From assembly GCA_902525035.1 (NCBI GenBank), contig CABZFN010000005.1, positions 17,501-78,008 on the forward strand: a stretch of DNA of 60,508 bases, in the 5' to 3' direction. This stretch comes from an uncultured Alphaproteobacteria bacterium (GTDB lineage: Bacteria > Pseudomonadota > Alphaproteobacteria > HIMB59 > GCA-002718135). A program made the position numbers and the translations under genes. The notes under the pieces were generated by a model that worked only from the letters and a program-made list of their open reading frames with translations, did not search any database and had not been told where the DNA came from. This document shows, in pieces, positions 18,622-28,330 of this stretch. Within the stretch, counting starts at the first letter, position 1. The number at the start of each line of letters is the position of its first letter.

Positions 18622-18686
18622 AAACCACAAATCTAATTTATTTATATACTAATTCTCTCACTAAAAGTTATAATAGTTTTAAGACT

Positions 18687-19940
18687 ATGTACTATAAATT
18701 AAGATTTATTAATAAAAGAATATTAATTTATTTAATTTTTTTTGTATTTATCTTTGTGATAGGTTTTCTAACAGGAGCAACAAGTTATAAAGAGGGATAT
18801 TTTAGTTTTCACAAAAATAATATAATAAGCTTTACTAAAAATATTTCAAAAATAATTCCTAATTTAATTAATAATTTTTATAAATCTGAAATTGAAAAAA
18901 TTTATATTGAAACAAATAATGTGAATTATTTAAAGATTAATTCTTTAAGAAGTATGGCTATAAAAGAAGGCGGAATTTCAGAAGAAATTAAAAACTTTAA
19001 AATTAATACCAAAATTTTTTTTAATAATTCAATTTATTTTGCAAGTCTATCATTAGCTGGGACAAATCTTGATCATCTTTTATCAAAAAATAAATGGTCC
19101 TTTAGAATTACTAATGCAAGAATTGATAACGATTTAAATGATATTAGTAATAATTTACCAGAAAAATTTACTTTGTTAGTTCCTTATGGGAGAGGGAATA
19201 ATTTACTATCTGAATGGATTAACTTAAGGCTAAATAAATTTTTAGGTAATCTTTCAATTAATTATGAATTTAAAAAAATATATTTAAATAAAAAATATTT
19301 AGGAATTTATGCTTTTGAAGAGCATTTTGATACTATATTAAATCGTAAACCACATGGATCTTTTATTTTTAAAATAGTTGATGAAAATTCAATTAAAATT
19401 TATTCTAAAGAAAATAACACAGAAAATTTATACACACATAACGCATATTTTAAGGATAATTGGAATAAATTTCTTACAAAACAAATTGAAGTAAAAAAAT
19501 TATTTGATTTAGAAAAAATTTCTATGCATTATGCATTGTCTGATCTTGTAAATGGACATCATACCCATCACTTAACAAATAATTTTTTTCTTTATAATAA
19601 TGAAACAAAACTATTAGAACCAATTGCAAAAGAATGGGAGACTCCATACCTTAAATCAAATAGATATGATTTATTTATAAATAATCATCTAAATTTTGGC
19701 TCAGATAAAACAATAGAATTTCATAGTTTGTTTTTTAGAGATGAAGATTTTGTAAGAAAATATTATGAAAATTTAAAAAAAATATCAGATGAGAATTTTA
19801 TAGAAAGTTTCTTGGCAGAAATAAAAACTGAGTTAGAAGATTATAAAAAAATATTAAAAGCAGATTATCCTCATAAAAGTGTTAATGAAATTTATTTATA
19901 TGATAAGATCAATTTTATAAATAAATCAATTAATTTCTAA
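18687..19940 (+). CDS. CotH-kinase-like membrane-anchored protein
   Basis: This 417-residue protein has a basic N-terminus and one membrane segment (about 12-30), so the rest is likely periplasmic or extracellular. Parts follow the CotH (protein-kinase-like) pattern: KWSFRI near 130, a leucine-rich FTLLVPYGRGNNLLSEW stretch, KKIYLNKKYLGIYAFEEH (about 197-214), and the later ALSDLVNGHHTHHLTNNFFLY block where CotH has its metal-binding Asn/Asp residues. The match is partial and the catalytic residues are not certain. Its neighbours are tRNA-Met upstream and a glycosyltransferase 14 bases downstream. A role in modifying surface proteins or glycans is an inference. Confidence 0.5.
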   Translation: MYYKLRFINKRILIYLIFFVFIFVIGFLTGATSYKEGYFSFHKNNIISFTKNISKIIPNLINNFYKSEIEKIYIETNNVNYLKINSLRSMAIKEGGISEEIKNFKINTKIFFNNSIYFASLSLAGTNLDHLLSKNKWSFRITNARIDNDLNDISNNLPEKFTLLVPYGRGNNLLSEWINLRLNKFLGNLSINYEFKKIYLNKKYLGIYAFEEHFDTILNRKPHGSFIFKIVDENSIKIYSKENNTENLYTHNAYFKDNWNKFLTKQIEVKKLFDLEKISMHYALSDLVNGHHTHHLTNNFFLYNNETKLLEPIAKEWETPYLKSNRYDLFINNHLNFGSDKTIEFHSLFFRDEDFVRKYYENLKKISDENFIESFLAEIKTELEDYKKILKADYPHKSVNEIYLYDKINFINKSINF

Positions 19941-19954
19941 ATTATAATTAAATT

Positions 19955-21061
19955 ATGAAAATAACTTTTTTAATTCCTAGTTTGCATGGTGGAGGAATTG
20001 AAATTATGCTTAGAGACTTAATTAATAATTTTGCAGAAAATAATTATGAAATAGATTTGATAATAATATACCCAAGTAAAAGTGTTTTTTTAAATAAAAA
20101 AATTAATTTAATTCAATTAAATAAAAAAAGAATCATTTTTAGTATTTTTGATATTTACAGGTACATTTTAAGCTCAGAGACAAAAATAATATTTAGTTTT
20201 TTTCATACTACTTCTGCACTATTAAAATTTCTACGAAATTTCTCTTTAAAGAAACCTAAACTGCTTTTTCAATTTACTAATAATTTGAGTTATCAAAATT
20301 CTCAAATTAAAAGTAATAAAAATAAATTTAATTTTATAGATAAAATATGTAATTTTTATATTTTAAATGGAAAGAATAAAAATACTATTTATCAATCTGT
20401 TTCTCAAGGTATTGCTAATGATTTAAAAAATAATTGGAAATTTAATAAAAAGATAAACGTTATATACAATCCTATAAATATCAATAACATTGAAAAAACA
20501 ATATTTAAAAAAATACATCAAAATAAAATTAAAGAAATTAAACATAAATATATTATTGCTATTGGAAGATTAACATATCAAAAAAATTTTGATTTATTAA
20601 TTTACGTTTTTAGTAAGATATACAAAGAATTAAATATTAAATTACTTATTTTAGGAGAAGGTGAAGATAGAAAAAAGTTAGAAACACTAGTAAATAAACT
20701 TAATCTAACAAAAGAAATTATTTTCCTAGGTTATATAAATGCTCCATATTATATTTTATCAAAAGCTGAGTTGATGATTCTATGTTCAAGATATGAAGGG
20801 TTTGGTATTGTACTTGCTGAGTCTTTAGCTTGTAACACTAATATAATTAGCTCAGATTGTAATTATGGTCCATCTGAAATACTTGAAAATGGTAAATGGG
20901 GAGATTTATTTCCAGTTGGAGATATAAAAAGTTTAAAAGAATTAATAATCAAGAATATAAATAATCCTCCAAATAAGAATATTCGTCTAAGAGCGGAAGA
21001 GTTTGATATTAAAAAAATTAGTAAAAAATATTTTGAATTAATAAATAAATTTCACAATTAA
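19955..21061 (+). CDS. Family 4 glycosyltransferase
   Basis: This 368-residue GT-B protein has an N-terminal MKITFLIPSLHGGGIEIML (1-19) and the donor-binding half with AIGRLTYQKNF (about 197-207), LLILGEGEDRKKLE, and the retaining-GT4 signature SRYEGFGIVLAES (about 274-286). It transfers a sugar from an NDP donor to a growing surface glycan on the cytoplasmic side. It follows the CotH-like gene by 14 bases and converges on the SUF operon with a 25-base gap and no visible terminator. Confidence 0.92.
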   Translation: MKITFLIPSLHGGGIEIMLRDLINNFAENNYEIDLIIIYPSKSVFLNKKINLIQLNKKRIIFSIFDIYRYILSSETKIIFSFFHTTSALLKFLRNFSLKKPKLLFQFTNNLSYQNSQIKSNKNKFNFIDKICNFYILNGKNKNTIYQSVSQGIANDLKNNWKFNKKINVIYNPININNIEKTIFKKIHQNKIKEIKHKYIIAIGRLTYQKNFDLLIYVFSKIYKELNIKLLILGEGEDRKKLETLVNKLNLTKEIIFLGYINAPYYILSKAELMILCSRYEGFGIVLAESLACNTNIISSDCNYGPSEILENGKWGDLFPVGDIKSLKELIIKNINNPPNKNIRLRAEEFDIKKISKKYFELINKFHN

Positions 21062-21086
21062 TATTAATTATTTAAGTAAATTTTTA

Positions 21087-21431
21087 TCAGATAGAAAAAG
21101 ACTCACCACATCCACATGTACTTTTTTCATTTGGATTTTCAAAAATAAATCTCGATGAAAGTTTATCAGTTCTATAATCCATTGTTGATCCAAGTAAAAA
21201 CATAGTAGCTTTTGGATCAATTAAAACTTTAGCACCATCTTGATCAATGATTTCAAAATTTTTAAAATCAGATGAATTACCAAAGTCTAATTTATATGCA
21301 TATCCACTACAACCAGATTTATCTACTCCAATAACAACTGAATCCATGCCATTAGGAGCGTTAGACATTATTTTTTTAATTTGTTCAGTTGCCTTTGATG
21401 TTATAGATAAAATATTATTCATACTATTCAT
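21087..21431 (-). CDS. sufA: A-type iron-sulfur carrier protein (SufA/IscA/ErpA family)
   Basis: This protein has about 114 residues when started at the ATG at 21431; an ATG at 21422 is equally likely. An upstream in-frame start at 21461 lies within sufT. The three conserved cysteines are in KSGCSGYAY and in the C-terminal CGCGESF. Together they bind a [2Fe-2S]/[4Fe-4S] cluster for delivery to apoproteins. It is the last gene of the SUF operon, which supports SufA rather than IscA. Confidence 0.92.
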   Translation of the reverse strand: MNSMNNILSITSKATEQIKKIMSNAPNGMDSVVIGVDKSGCSGYAYKLDFGNSSDFKNFEIIDQDGAKVLIDPKATMFLLGSTMDYRTDKLSSRFIFENPNEKSTCGCGESFSI

Positions 21432-21441
21432 ATAAATTAAA

Positions 21442-21828
21442 TCAAAAAATATCCAAAGCAAGTTTTGCTTCTTCGGACATTAAATCTTTGTTCCACTTTG
21501 GCTCCCAAACTAAAGAAACTTCTATAGAATTGAGGTTTGATAATTTTTCAACCGATTTTCCTACACTTTCCGGCATAGTCCCTGCAACAGGACAATTTGG
21601 GTTAGTTAGAGTCATTTTAATTTTTATGTCGTTTTTATCATTAATCTTGATTTCGTATATTAAACCTAAATCATATAAGTTGACTGGTATTTCTGGATCG
21701 ATGACAGTCCTAATACACTCTATGACTTGTTCTTGATTAATTTTAGGGGTGATATTTGAATTGTTAAATTTTTTAATATAATTTGAATTTTTATCTGGTA
21801 AGAAATCTTTTAGATGTTTTTCTTCCAT
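21442..21828 (-). CDS. sufT: SufT-like iron-sulfur assembly factor (DUF59/MIP18 family)
   Basis: This 128-residue protein has the DUF59 core: VIDPEIPVNLYDLGLIYEI (about 42-60), MTLTNPNCPVAGTMP (about 72-86) with the conserved cysteine, and WEPKWNKDLM near the C-terminus. SufT aids Fe-S cluster maturation under high demand. The N-terminal 30 residues are variable. It begins 3 bases after the sufS stop codon and precedes sufA, as in many alphaproteobacterial SUF operons. Confidence 0.93.
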   Translation of the reverse strand: MEEKHLKDFLPDKNSNYIKKFNNSNITPKINQEQVIECIRTVIDPEIPVNLYDLGLIYEIKINDKNDIKIKMTLTNPNCPVAGTMPESVGKSVEKLSNLNSIEVSLVWEPKWNKDLMSEEAKLALDIF

Positions 21829-21831
21829 TAG

Positions 21832-23028
21832 TTATAATAAAATTTTCGTTATTTCATGAATGCTGTCTAATAAAAAATCGACATCATCTTTTGTGTTATA
21901 TACTCCAAACGAAATTCTAGAAGTCCCAGTAACATTTAGATGTTTCATAAGAGGTTGACAGCAATGATGTCCTGTTCTTATTGCTATATTTTTTTTGTCT
22001 AACATCGCACCTAAATCAGAATTATGTATCCCATCAATATTAAAGGAAATAATTGCACCTTTGTTTTTCTTTGATCCATATATTTTAATATTATTTAATT
22101 TTGAAAGTTTTTCATAAGCGTAATCATGAAGTTGCATTTCATGATCATAAATAACATTTGGATCAACTTCATCCATAAAATTTAATGAGGAAGAAAAACC
22201 AATAACTGGTGCAATTGCCGGGGTACCTGCCTCAAATTTTTCATAACCACTTGCATATGTACTCTTGTCGATATCTACATCATGTATCATTTGCCCTCCT
22301 CCTTGGTAGGGAGTAAATTCATCTATCCACTTATCTTTCATATATAATATACCAAGACCTGAAGGCCCATACATTTTGTGTGCAGAAAAAACATAAAAAT
22401 CCGGATCTAAATCTTTTAGATCAACTTTTTTGTGAGGAGCAAATTGACAACCATCCAAAAGTAATGGAATATTTTCTTTTTTTGCAATTTCTTTTACTCT
22501 TTCAATATTAGTTATCGATCCAGTAACATTTGACATGTGTGTTAATGAAATTAATTTAGTTTTTGAGTTAATTTTATTATTTAATTCGTCATAATTAATT
22601 TCACTATTTTTGTTAAGTCCTAGAGGTATAATTTTTATTTTTTTTTCAATTAAATGCCAAGGTATCAAATTAGCATGATGTTCAAGATAACTTAAGATTA
22701 TTTCGTCACCATCCTCTAAAAATCTTTTAGACATACAAGATGCAATTAAATTTATACCCTCTGTAGCACTTTTAACAAAAATAATATTGTTTTCTGATGT
22801 ATTTAAATAATATGCAACTTTTTTTCGAGCATCTTCAAATTTTTTTGTTAACCTTGAACTTAATTCATAATTACCTCTATGAATATTTGCATATTCATTA
22901 GTGTAACAGTTATTGGTAGCTTCAATCATTTGATCAACTTTTAATGACGAAGCTGCGGTATCTAAAAAAACTAGATTAGGATTTTTTTTGAATACAGGAA
23001 ATTTTGATTTTAAGTTTGGAATATTCAT
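21832..23028 (-). CDS. sufS: Cysteine desulfurase SufS
   Basis: This 398-residue class V PLP enzyme removes sulfur from L-cysteine for Fe-S cluster synthesis. The start FLDTAASS (21-28), the Schiff-base lysine in FSAHKMYGPSG and the catalytic cysteine in RTGHHCCQPLM are those of SufS/CsdA. Length is normal. It starts one base after sufD ends. No SufE or SufU gene is visible in the window, so the sulfur acceptor must be encoded elsewhere. Confidence 0.97.
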   Translation of the reverse strand: MNIPNLKSKFPVFKKNPNLVFLDTAASSLKVDQMIEATNNCYTNEYANIHRGNYELSSRLTKKFEDARKKVAYYLNTSENNIIFVKSATEGINLIASCMSKRFLEDGDEIILSYLEHHANLIPWHLIEKKIKIIPLGLNKNSEINYDELNNKINSKTKLISLTHMSNVTGSITNIERVKEIAKKENIPLLLDGCQFAPHKKVDLKDLDPDFYVFSAHKMYGPSGLGILYMKDKWIDEFTPYQGGGQMIHDVDIDKSTYASGYEKFEAGTPAIAPVIGFSSSLNFMDEVDPNVIYDHEMQLHDYAYEKLSKLNNIKIYGSKKNKGAIISFNIDGIHNSDLGAMLDKKNIAIRTGHHCCQPLMKHLNVTGTSRISFGVYNTKDDVDFLLDSIHEITKILL

Positions 23029-23029
23029 T

Positions 23030-24256
23030 TCACTTTACTTTACTTAAGTATCTTACTAGTTTCTTTTGTATTATTTCGGACATTTGTTCATTATCAATAC
23101 TACTTAATTCTTCATTAATAAATGATGATATTAATATTTTAGTTGCTGCAATTTTACTCATACCTCTAGATCTAAGATAAAAAATAGCATTTTCATCTAT
23201 TGGTCCAATGGTTGAACCATGACTACATTTTACATCATCAGCATATATTTTTAATTCAGGTTTAGAAAAAAACGATGCATTATCAGATAAAAGTATACCT
23301 TTGCTGAGTTGGTATCCTTCTGTTTTTTGAGCAACTTGATCAACATGAGTATTACTAAAGTATGTTGCTTTAGAACGATCATTCAAAATACCTTTATAAA
23401 CTTGATTACTTTTACAATCTTCAGCTAAATGCTTAACAAATGTTTTGTTGTTAGATGTATTATTATCTTTTAAAAAAAATATTCCTTGTAGATCAGCTTC
23501 CGAGTTAGCTTCTATTAATTCAGAATAATGAAAATTTCTTACGTACCCTTCTGAAAAATTATATACTTTTTGTGTGTAGGTAGAATCTTTTCTACATGAA
23601 GAATGACTTGTAATTATTAAATTATGATTAGGAGAATTATCTTGTATTAAAAAATGATTTAACTGAGAATTTTTATCTAATTTAATTACATTTAATATAT
23701 TTGACGTGGAATTATTTTTATTTTCATATTCTTCAATAAGATTTAGAGATGATCCCTCTTCACAAATATAATTATTTTTTTGAAAAATGGTTAAATGATC
23801 ATCAGTTATAATATTTGATATTTTAATTTTTATGTTGTTATTTTTTTTTATAACAATCTTAAAACCACTATTTAAAAATAATGAATTTAGATTTACAAAA
23901 TGATCATTTTTTTCAATTGTATGATTTTTAGAAAAATCATTGTAATCTTCATCTAAAATTCTAGTAATTTCAATTTTATCATCTTTATAACTTGAACACT
24001 GTCCATTTACAGAAACTATTGAATAACTATTTTCCTGATTATTGTTTATTACTGATGTTTCTTCAGGGATCAGATATTTATACTTAAAATCAATAAAGTT
24101 TTTTAGATTTATATTTTTAAGACTTTCATTATTTTTTTTATCAAATCTATCATTTTCAAAAATATCAATTAATTTTTCTCTATGATTTTGAACATCTTTG
24201 TTTTGTGAAAAAAAAATATTTTTTTTATTTTTTAGATAATTATCTTGTATATTCAT
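23030..24256 (-). CDS. sufD: SUF scaffold subunit SufD
   Basis: This 408-residue protein forms the SufBC2D scaffold on which Fe-S clusters are built. The N-terminal half is divergent and asparagine/lysine-rich. The C-terminal SufBD core is clear: GILLSDNASFFSKPEL, DDVKCSHGST with the functional histidine, and FYLRSRGMSK. Its start overlaps the sufC stop codon by one base, giving tight coupling of the subunits. Confidence 0.95.
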   Translation of the reverse strand: MNIQDNYLKNKKNIFFSQNKDVQNHREKLIDIFENDRFDKKNNESLKNINLKNFIDFKYKYLIPEETSVINNNQENSYSIVSVNGQCSSYKDDKIEITRILDEDYNDFSKNHTIEKNDHFVNLNSLFLNSGFKIVIKKNNNIKIKISNIITDDHLTIFQKNNYICEEGSSLNLIEEYENKNNSTSNILNVIKLDKNSQLNHFLIQDNSPNHNLIITSHSSCRKDSTYTQKVYNFSEGYVRNFHYSELIEANSEADLQGIFFLKDNNTSNNKTFVKHLAEDCKSNQVYKGILNDRSKATYFSNTHVDQVAQKTEGYQLSKGILLSDNASFFSKPELKIYADDVKCSHGSTIGPIDENAIFYLRSRGMSKIAATKILISSFINEELSSIDNEQMSEIIQKKLVRYLSKVK

Positions 24257-24996
24257 TACTGAAATTTTTGAAATCCATCTTTTTCTATTTCAGCAGCAAT
24301 TTCAGATCCTCCTGATTTGACAATAGAGCCATTTACCATAATATGTACGTGATCTGGTTGAATATAATCCAAAAGTTTTTGATAATGAGTAATTATTAAA
24401 AATGAATTATCTTTTGTTTTAAGTTTATTAACCCCATCAGTAACAATTTTAAGAGCATCAATATCAAGTCCTGAGTCAGTTTCATCTAAAATAGCTAGAT
24501 CTGGATTAAGAATACTCATTTGTAAAATTTCGTATCTTTTCTTTTCCCCTCCAGAAAAACCGGTATTAACTGATCTTTTAAGCATATCAATACTTATACC
24601 TAAATCACTAGCTTTTGATTTTAAGAGCTTAGCAAATGATAGATTATCAATTTCTGCTTCATTCATTCGTTTTTTTTTAGAATTAATTGCAGAATGTAAA
24701 AAAGGAGTTATGTTTACCCCAGGTATTTCAACTGGATATTGAAAAGCCAAAAACATTCCTTCTTGAGCTCTTTCTTCAATATTTAAGTCAAATAAATCAT
24801 TATCTTTAAAATTAATTTTCCCATTTATGATTTCGTAATCCTCTTTACCAGCTAGAACGTTTGCTAATGTACTTTTACCAGATCCATTAGGGCCCATAAT
24901 TGCATGCACTTCTCCTTTATTAATATTCAAATTAAGTTCATTGAGAATTTTTTTATTTTCAATTTTTACAGATAGATCTTTAATTTCCAAAAACAT
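24256..24996 (-). CDS. sufC: SUF ATPase SufC
   Basis: This 246-residue ABC-type ATPase powers the SufBC2D complex. It has Walker A GPNGSGKST (about 35-43), the SufC signature SGGEKKR (about 149-155), Walker B LAILDETDSGLD and the switch histidine in LIITHYQ. It has no membrane domain. The gene lies one base after sufB and overlaps sufD by one base. Confidence 0.98.
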   Translation of the reverse strand: MFLEIKDLSVKIENKKILNELNLNINKGEVHAIMGPNGSGKSTLANVLAGKEDYEIINGKINFKDNDLFDLNIEERAQEGMFLAFQYPVEIPGVNITPFLHSAINSKKKRMNEAEIDNLSFAKLLKSKASDLGISIDMLKRSVNTGFSGGEKKRYEILQMSILNPDLAILDETDSGLDIDALKIVTDGVNKLKTKDNSFLIITHYQKLLDYIQPDHVHIMVNGSIVKSGGSEIAAEIEKDGFQKFQ

Positions 24997-24997
24997 A

Positions 24998-26449
24998 TTA
25001 ACCTACGCTTCCCTCTAGAGATATAGATACTAGCTTTTGTGCTTCAACAGCAAATTCCATTGGAAGTTCTTGTAAAACTTGCTTGCAGAAACCATTAACT
25101 ATTAATGAAACTGCTTCTTCATGACTTAAACCTCTTTGTCTGCAGTAATAAAGTTGATCTTCGTTTATTTTAGAAGTCGAAGCCTCGTGCTCAATAACTG
25201 CTGTATTATTTTTTGAGTCAATGTAAGGAACTGTATGTGCTCCACATTGATTACCAACTAACAAAGAATCACATTGGGTATAATTTCTTGCCTTTTCAGC
25301 TTTCCTTAAAAAAGAAACTTCTCCTCTATAAGTATTTTGTGAATTACCTAAGGAAATTCCTTTTGATATAATTTTGCTTTTAGTATTTTTCCCAATATGA
25401 GTCATTTTTGTGCCTGTGTCAGCTTGCTGAAAATTGTTTGTTATTGCTACAGAGTAAAATTCCCCAATAGAATTATCTCCTTTTAAAATACAACTAGGAT
25501 ATTTCCAGGTAATAGCAGATCCCGTTTCTACTTGTGTCCATGATATCTTACTATTTTTTCCAGCACAAAGACCTCTTTTGGTAACGAAATTATAAATACC
25601 ACCTTTTCCATTTTCATCTCCCGGATACCAATTTTGAACAGTTGAATATTTTATTTCAGCATCCTCTAAAGCTATTAATTCCACATTGGCTGCATGTAGT
25701 TGATTATCATCTCTTTTGGGAGCAGTACAACCTTCTAAATAACTAACATAACTCCCCTTATCAGCAATAATTAGAGTTCTCTCGAATTGACCAGTATTTT
25801 CTGCGTTAATTCTAAAATAAGTAGATAGTTCCATTGGGCATTTTACGCCCACTGGAATGTAAACAAAAGATCCATCAGTAAACACAGCTGAGTTTAATGC
25901 TGAGAAAGAATGATCACCAGGCGGTATAACCGAACCTAAATATTTTTTAATTAAATCAGGATGTTTTTGAATAGCTTCACCAATTGAACAGAAAATTATT
26001 CCAAGCTTTTCTAATTCACCTTTGTAAGTTGTAGCCACTGAAACACTGTCAAATACGACATCAACAGCAACACCAGCTAAAACTTTTTGTTCCTCTAGAG
26101 GAATACCTAACTTATTATATGTCTCTATAAGCTTTGGATCTACTTCACTCAGATCTTTGGGTTTCTTCTCAAAACCTTTTGGTGCTGAATAATAATAAAT
26201 ATCTTGATAATCAATTTCAGGAAAACTTAGATTTGCCCATTTAGGCTCTTTCATTTTTTTCCATTTTGAATATGCTTTAAGTCTCCATTCCAGCATCCAT
26301 ACTGGCTCGTTCTTTTTTAATGAAATGAATTTAATTGTATCTTCATTTAATCCTTTTTTTGGCCTTTCATCATCTATTTCAGTTACAAAGCCATATTTGT
26401 ATTTATTTTTACTATAAGTATCTAAAGTATTTAAAGTTTCTGAGTTCAC
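24998..26449 (-). CDS. sufB: SUF scaffold subunit SufB
   Basis: This 483-residue core scaffold of the SUF machinery begins with a GTG codon. Characteristic parts are [46 protein letters not shown], and the C-terminal [11 protein letters not shown] and [13 protein letters not shown]. Several conserved cysteines are present. It is the first suf gene, starting 79 bases after mnmA. I see no IscR/RirA-type regulator gene beside it and no convincing operator in the 79 bases, so it may be read through from mnmA. Confidence 0.97.
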   Translation of the reverse strand: MNSETLNTLDTYSKNKYKYGFVTEIDDERPKKGLNEDTIKFISLKKNEPVWMLEWRLKAYSKWKKMKEPKWANLSFPEIDYQDIYYYSAPKGFEKKPKDLSEVDPKLIETYNKLGIPLEEQKVLAGVAVDVVFDSVSVATTYKGELEKLGIIFCSIGEAIQKHPDLIKKYLGSVIPPGDHSFSALNSAVFTDGSFVYIPVGVKCPMELSTYFRINAENTGQFERTLIIADKGSYVSYLEGCTAPKRDDNQLHAANVELIALEDAEIKYSTVQNWYPGDENGKGGIYNFVTKRGLCAGKNSKISWTQVETGSAITWKYPSCILKGDNSIGEFYSVAITNNFQQADTGTKMTHIGKNTKSKIISKGISLGNSQNTYRGEVSFLRKAEKARNYTQCDSLLVGNQCGAHTVPYIDSKNNTAVIEHEASTSKINEDQLYYCRQRGLSHEEAVSLIVNGFCKQVLQELPMEFAVEAQKLVSISLEGSVG

Positions 26450-26528
26450 AATACTTCATCTAATTCATTAATTTAAAAAATCTAGTTATTTCAACAAAAA
26501 TTAACCAAATTTAGAACTGATTTTAAAT

Positions 26529-27623
26529 TTAGGCGGTAATCCAACCACCACCAAGCAATTGGTCATTTTTGTAAAAAACACAAGCTTGTCCAGGAGAAGT
26601 TTTATCTAATTCTTTTTCAAAAGTAAAAGTTCCATGGTTACTATTTATATCAAGAATTCCTGGTAAATCCTCTTGAGTTGATCGTATTTTTGCTGAACAA
26701 TCAAGTTTTTTAGGTTCAATATTACCTCCCAGCCAATTTATATTTTTAAAGTTAATTACTTTTTTTTTCAATTTTTCTTTTTTTCCCAAAGTAATTGAGT
26801 TTTGATTTTTATTTATATCTATTATGTATAAAGCTTCTTTTGAACCACTGATACCAATACCTTTTCTTTGACCAATTGTATAATTACTAATACCGTCATG
26901 AGTTCCAAGAATATTATTATCAGTGTCATAAATTATACCTTTTTTATTAGCACTCGGATTTAAATTATTAACAAGATCTCTATAAGAATCAGATGTTACA
27001 AAACATATATCTTGGCTATCTGGCTTATCACTAACACTTAATTTATATTCTTTAGCTAATTGTCTAATTTCAGATTTTTTATAATCACCTAATGGGAATC
27101 TTACATAATTTAATTGCTCTTGTAATGTTGAAAAAAGGAAAAAACTTTGATCTTTTGAAAAATCTTTTGCTTTATGTAAACTAGCATTGTTTAAAGATCC
27201 TTTTCTTATTGCATAATGACCAGTTGCTAGCGCATCAGCTCCAATTTTTTTTGCCTCATTAAGTAAATCTGAAAATTTTACTGTTTCATTACATTTAACG
27301 CAGGGAAGAGGAGTTTCGCCATTTGCATAAGAATCAACAAAGTTGCTAATTACTCCATCAAAAAATTTACCCTGATAATCTAGAACTATATGTTTGAAAT
27401 CATTTTTTAGAGCAACATTTTTAGCATCTTCAATATCGATACCAGCACAACATGATTTACTCTTAGAAGTGTTAGAATTATTATATAATCTTAATGTAAT
27501 GCCAATTACATCATAACCTTGATTTTTAAGCATAACAGCTGCAACTGAACTATCTACACCACCAGACATAGCAACTACGATTTTTGTATCTTTTTCTAAC
27601 TTATCAAAACCAAGAGAATTCAT
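26529..27623 (-). CDS. mnmA: tRNA-specific 2-thiouridylase MnmA
   Basis: This 364-residue ATP pyrophosphatase makes 2-thiouridine at the wobble position of Glu, Gln and Lys tRNAs. The PP-loop is MSGGVDSSV (about 19-27). The catalytic cysteine pair is in PCVKCNE and DICFVTS. The tRNA-binding C-terminal domain ends with QACVFY and LGGGWI. It uses sulfur passed on from a cysteine desulfurase, so its place just upstream of the SUF genes makes sense. It is divergent from the hydrolase gene at 27680 with a 56-base gap. Confidence 0.97.
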   Translation of the reverse strand: MNSLGFDKLEKDTKIVVAMSGGVDSSVAAVMLKNQGYDVIGITLRLYNNSNTSKSKSCCAGIDIEDAKNVALKNDFKHIVLDYQGKFFDGVISNFVDSYANGETPLPCVKCNETVKFSDLLNEAKKIGADALATGHYAIRKGSLNNASLHKAKDFSKDQSFFLFSTLQEQLNYVRFPLGDYKKSEIRQLAKEYKLSVSDKPDSQDICFVTSDSYRDLVNNLNPSANKKGIIYDTDNNILGTHDGISNYTIGQRKGIGISGSKEALYIIDINKNQNSITLGKKEKLKKKVINFKNINWLGGNIEPKKLDCSAKIRSTQEDLPGILDINSNHGTFTFEKELDKTSPGQACVFYKNDQLLGGGWITA

Positions 27624-27679
27624 ATATTTAAAACATCTATATTTACAAAATCATATAAGTTCAATATTAGCTTTATCAA

Positions 27680-28324
27680 ATGGTAGACTTATTAATTCCT
27701 GGCCCAGAAGGAAAGATTGAAGCAAAGTATTCTCATAATAATAGAGAAGACTCACCTATAGTCATTTTATTACACCCTGATCCCTCCAAAGGTGGAACAA
27801 TGCATACTAAAATAGTATTTAAAATGTACAAAATTTTTATAAAGGCTGGTTTTTCTACAATAAGGTTTAATTTTAGAGGAGTTGGTAAGAGTGAAGGATT
27901 TTTTGATGATGGAGAAGGTGAATTAAGTGATGCAGCTTGTGTATTAGATTGGCTGCAACAATATAATACTAATTCAAAAATTTGCTGGGTAGCAGGCTTT
28001 TCATTTGGAGCTTGGATAGCAATGCAACTTTTAATGAGACGACCTGAGATAAATGGTTTTGTTAGTATTTCACCGCCAGCAAATTTAAGAGATTTTAGTT
28101 TTTTAGCACCTTGTCCTTCATCGGGTTTAATAATTCATGGCGATAAAGATAAAATTGCTTCATTTGACTCGACAAAAATATTAGTTGAAAAACTACAACA
28201 ACAAAAAAAAGTGGATATCAAATTTAAACCTATTAAAGGAGCTGACCATTTTTACGAAAGTTACTCAAATGAATTCGAAAATTCAATAAATGAATATATT
28301 AATCAAGAATTAGAAAAAAAGTAA
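27680..28324 (+). CDS. Alpha/beta hydrolase
   Basis: This 214-residue serine hydrolase fold has the oxyanion/first-strand segment VILLHPDPSKGGTM (about 28-41), FNFRGVGKSEG (about 61-71), the nucleophile elbow GFSFG (about 102-106), HGDKDKIAS with the acid, and the catalytic histidine in GADHFYES. It matches a small family conserved in Alphaproteobacteria with no known substrate. It lies 6 bases before tyrS, so the two are probably co-transcribed. Confidence 0.9.
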   Translation: MVDLLIPGPEGKIEAKYSHNNREDSPIVILLHPDPSKGGTMHTKIVFKMYKIFIKAGFSTIRFNFRGVGKSEGFFDDGEGELSDAACVLDWLQQYNTNSKICWVAGFSFGAWIAMQLLMRRPEINGFVSISPPANLRDFSFLAPCPSSGLIIHGDKDKIASFDSTKILVEKLQQQKKVDIKFKPIKGADHFYESYSNEFENSINEYINQELEKK

Positions 28325-28330
28325 TTACTT

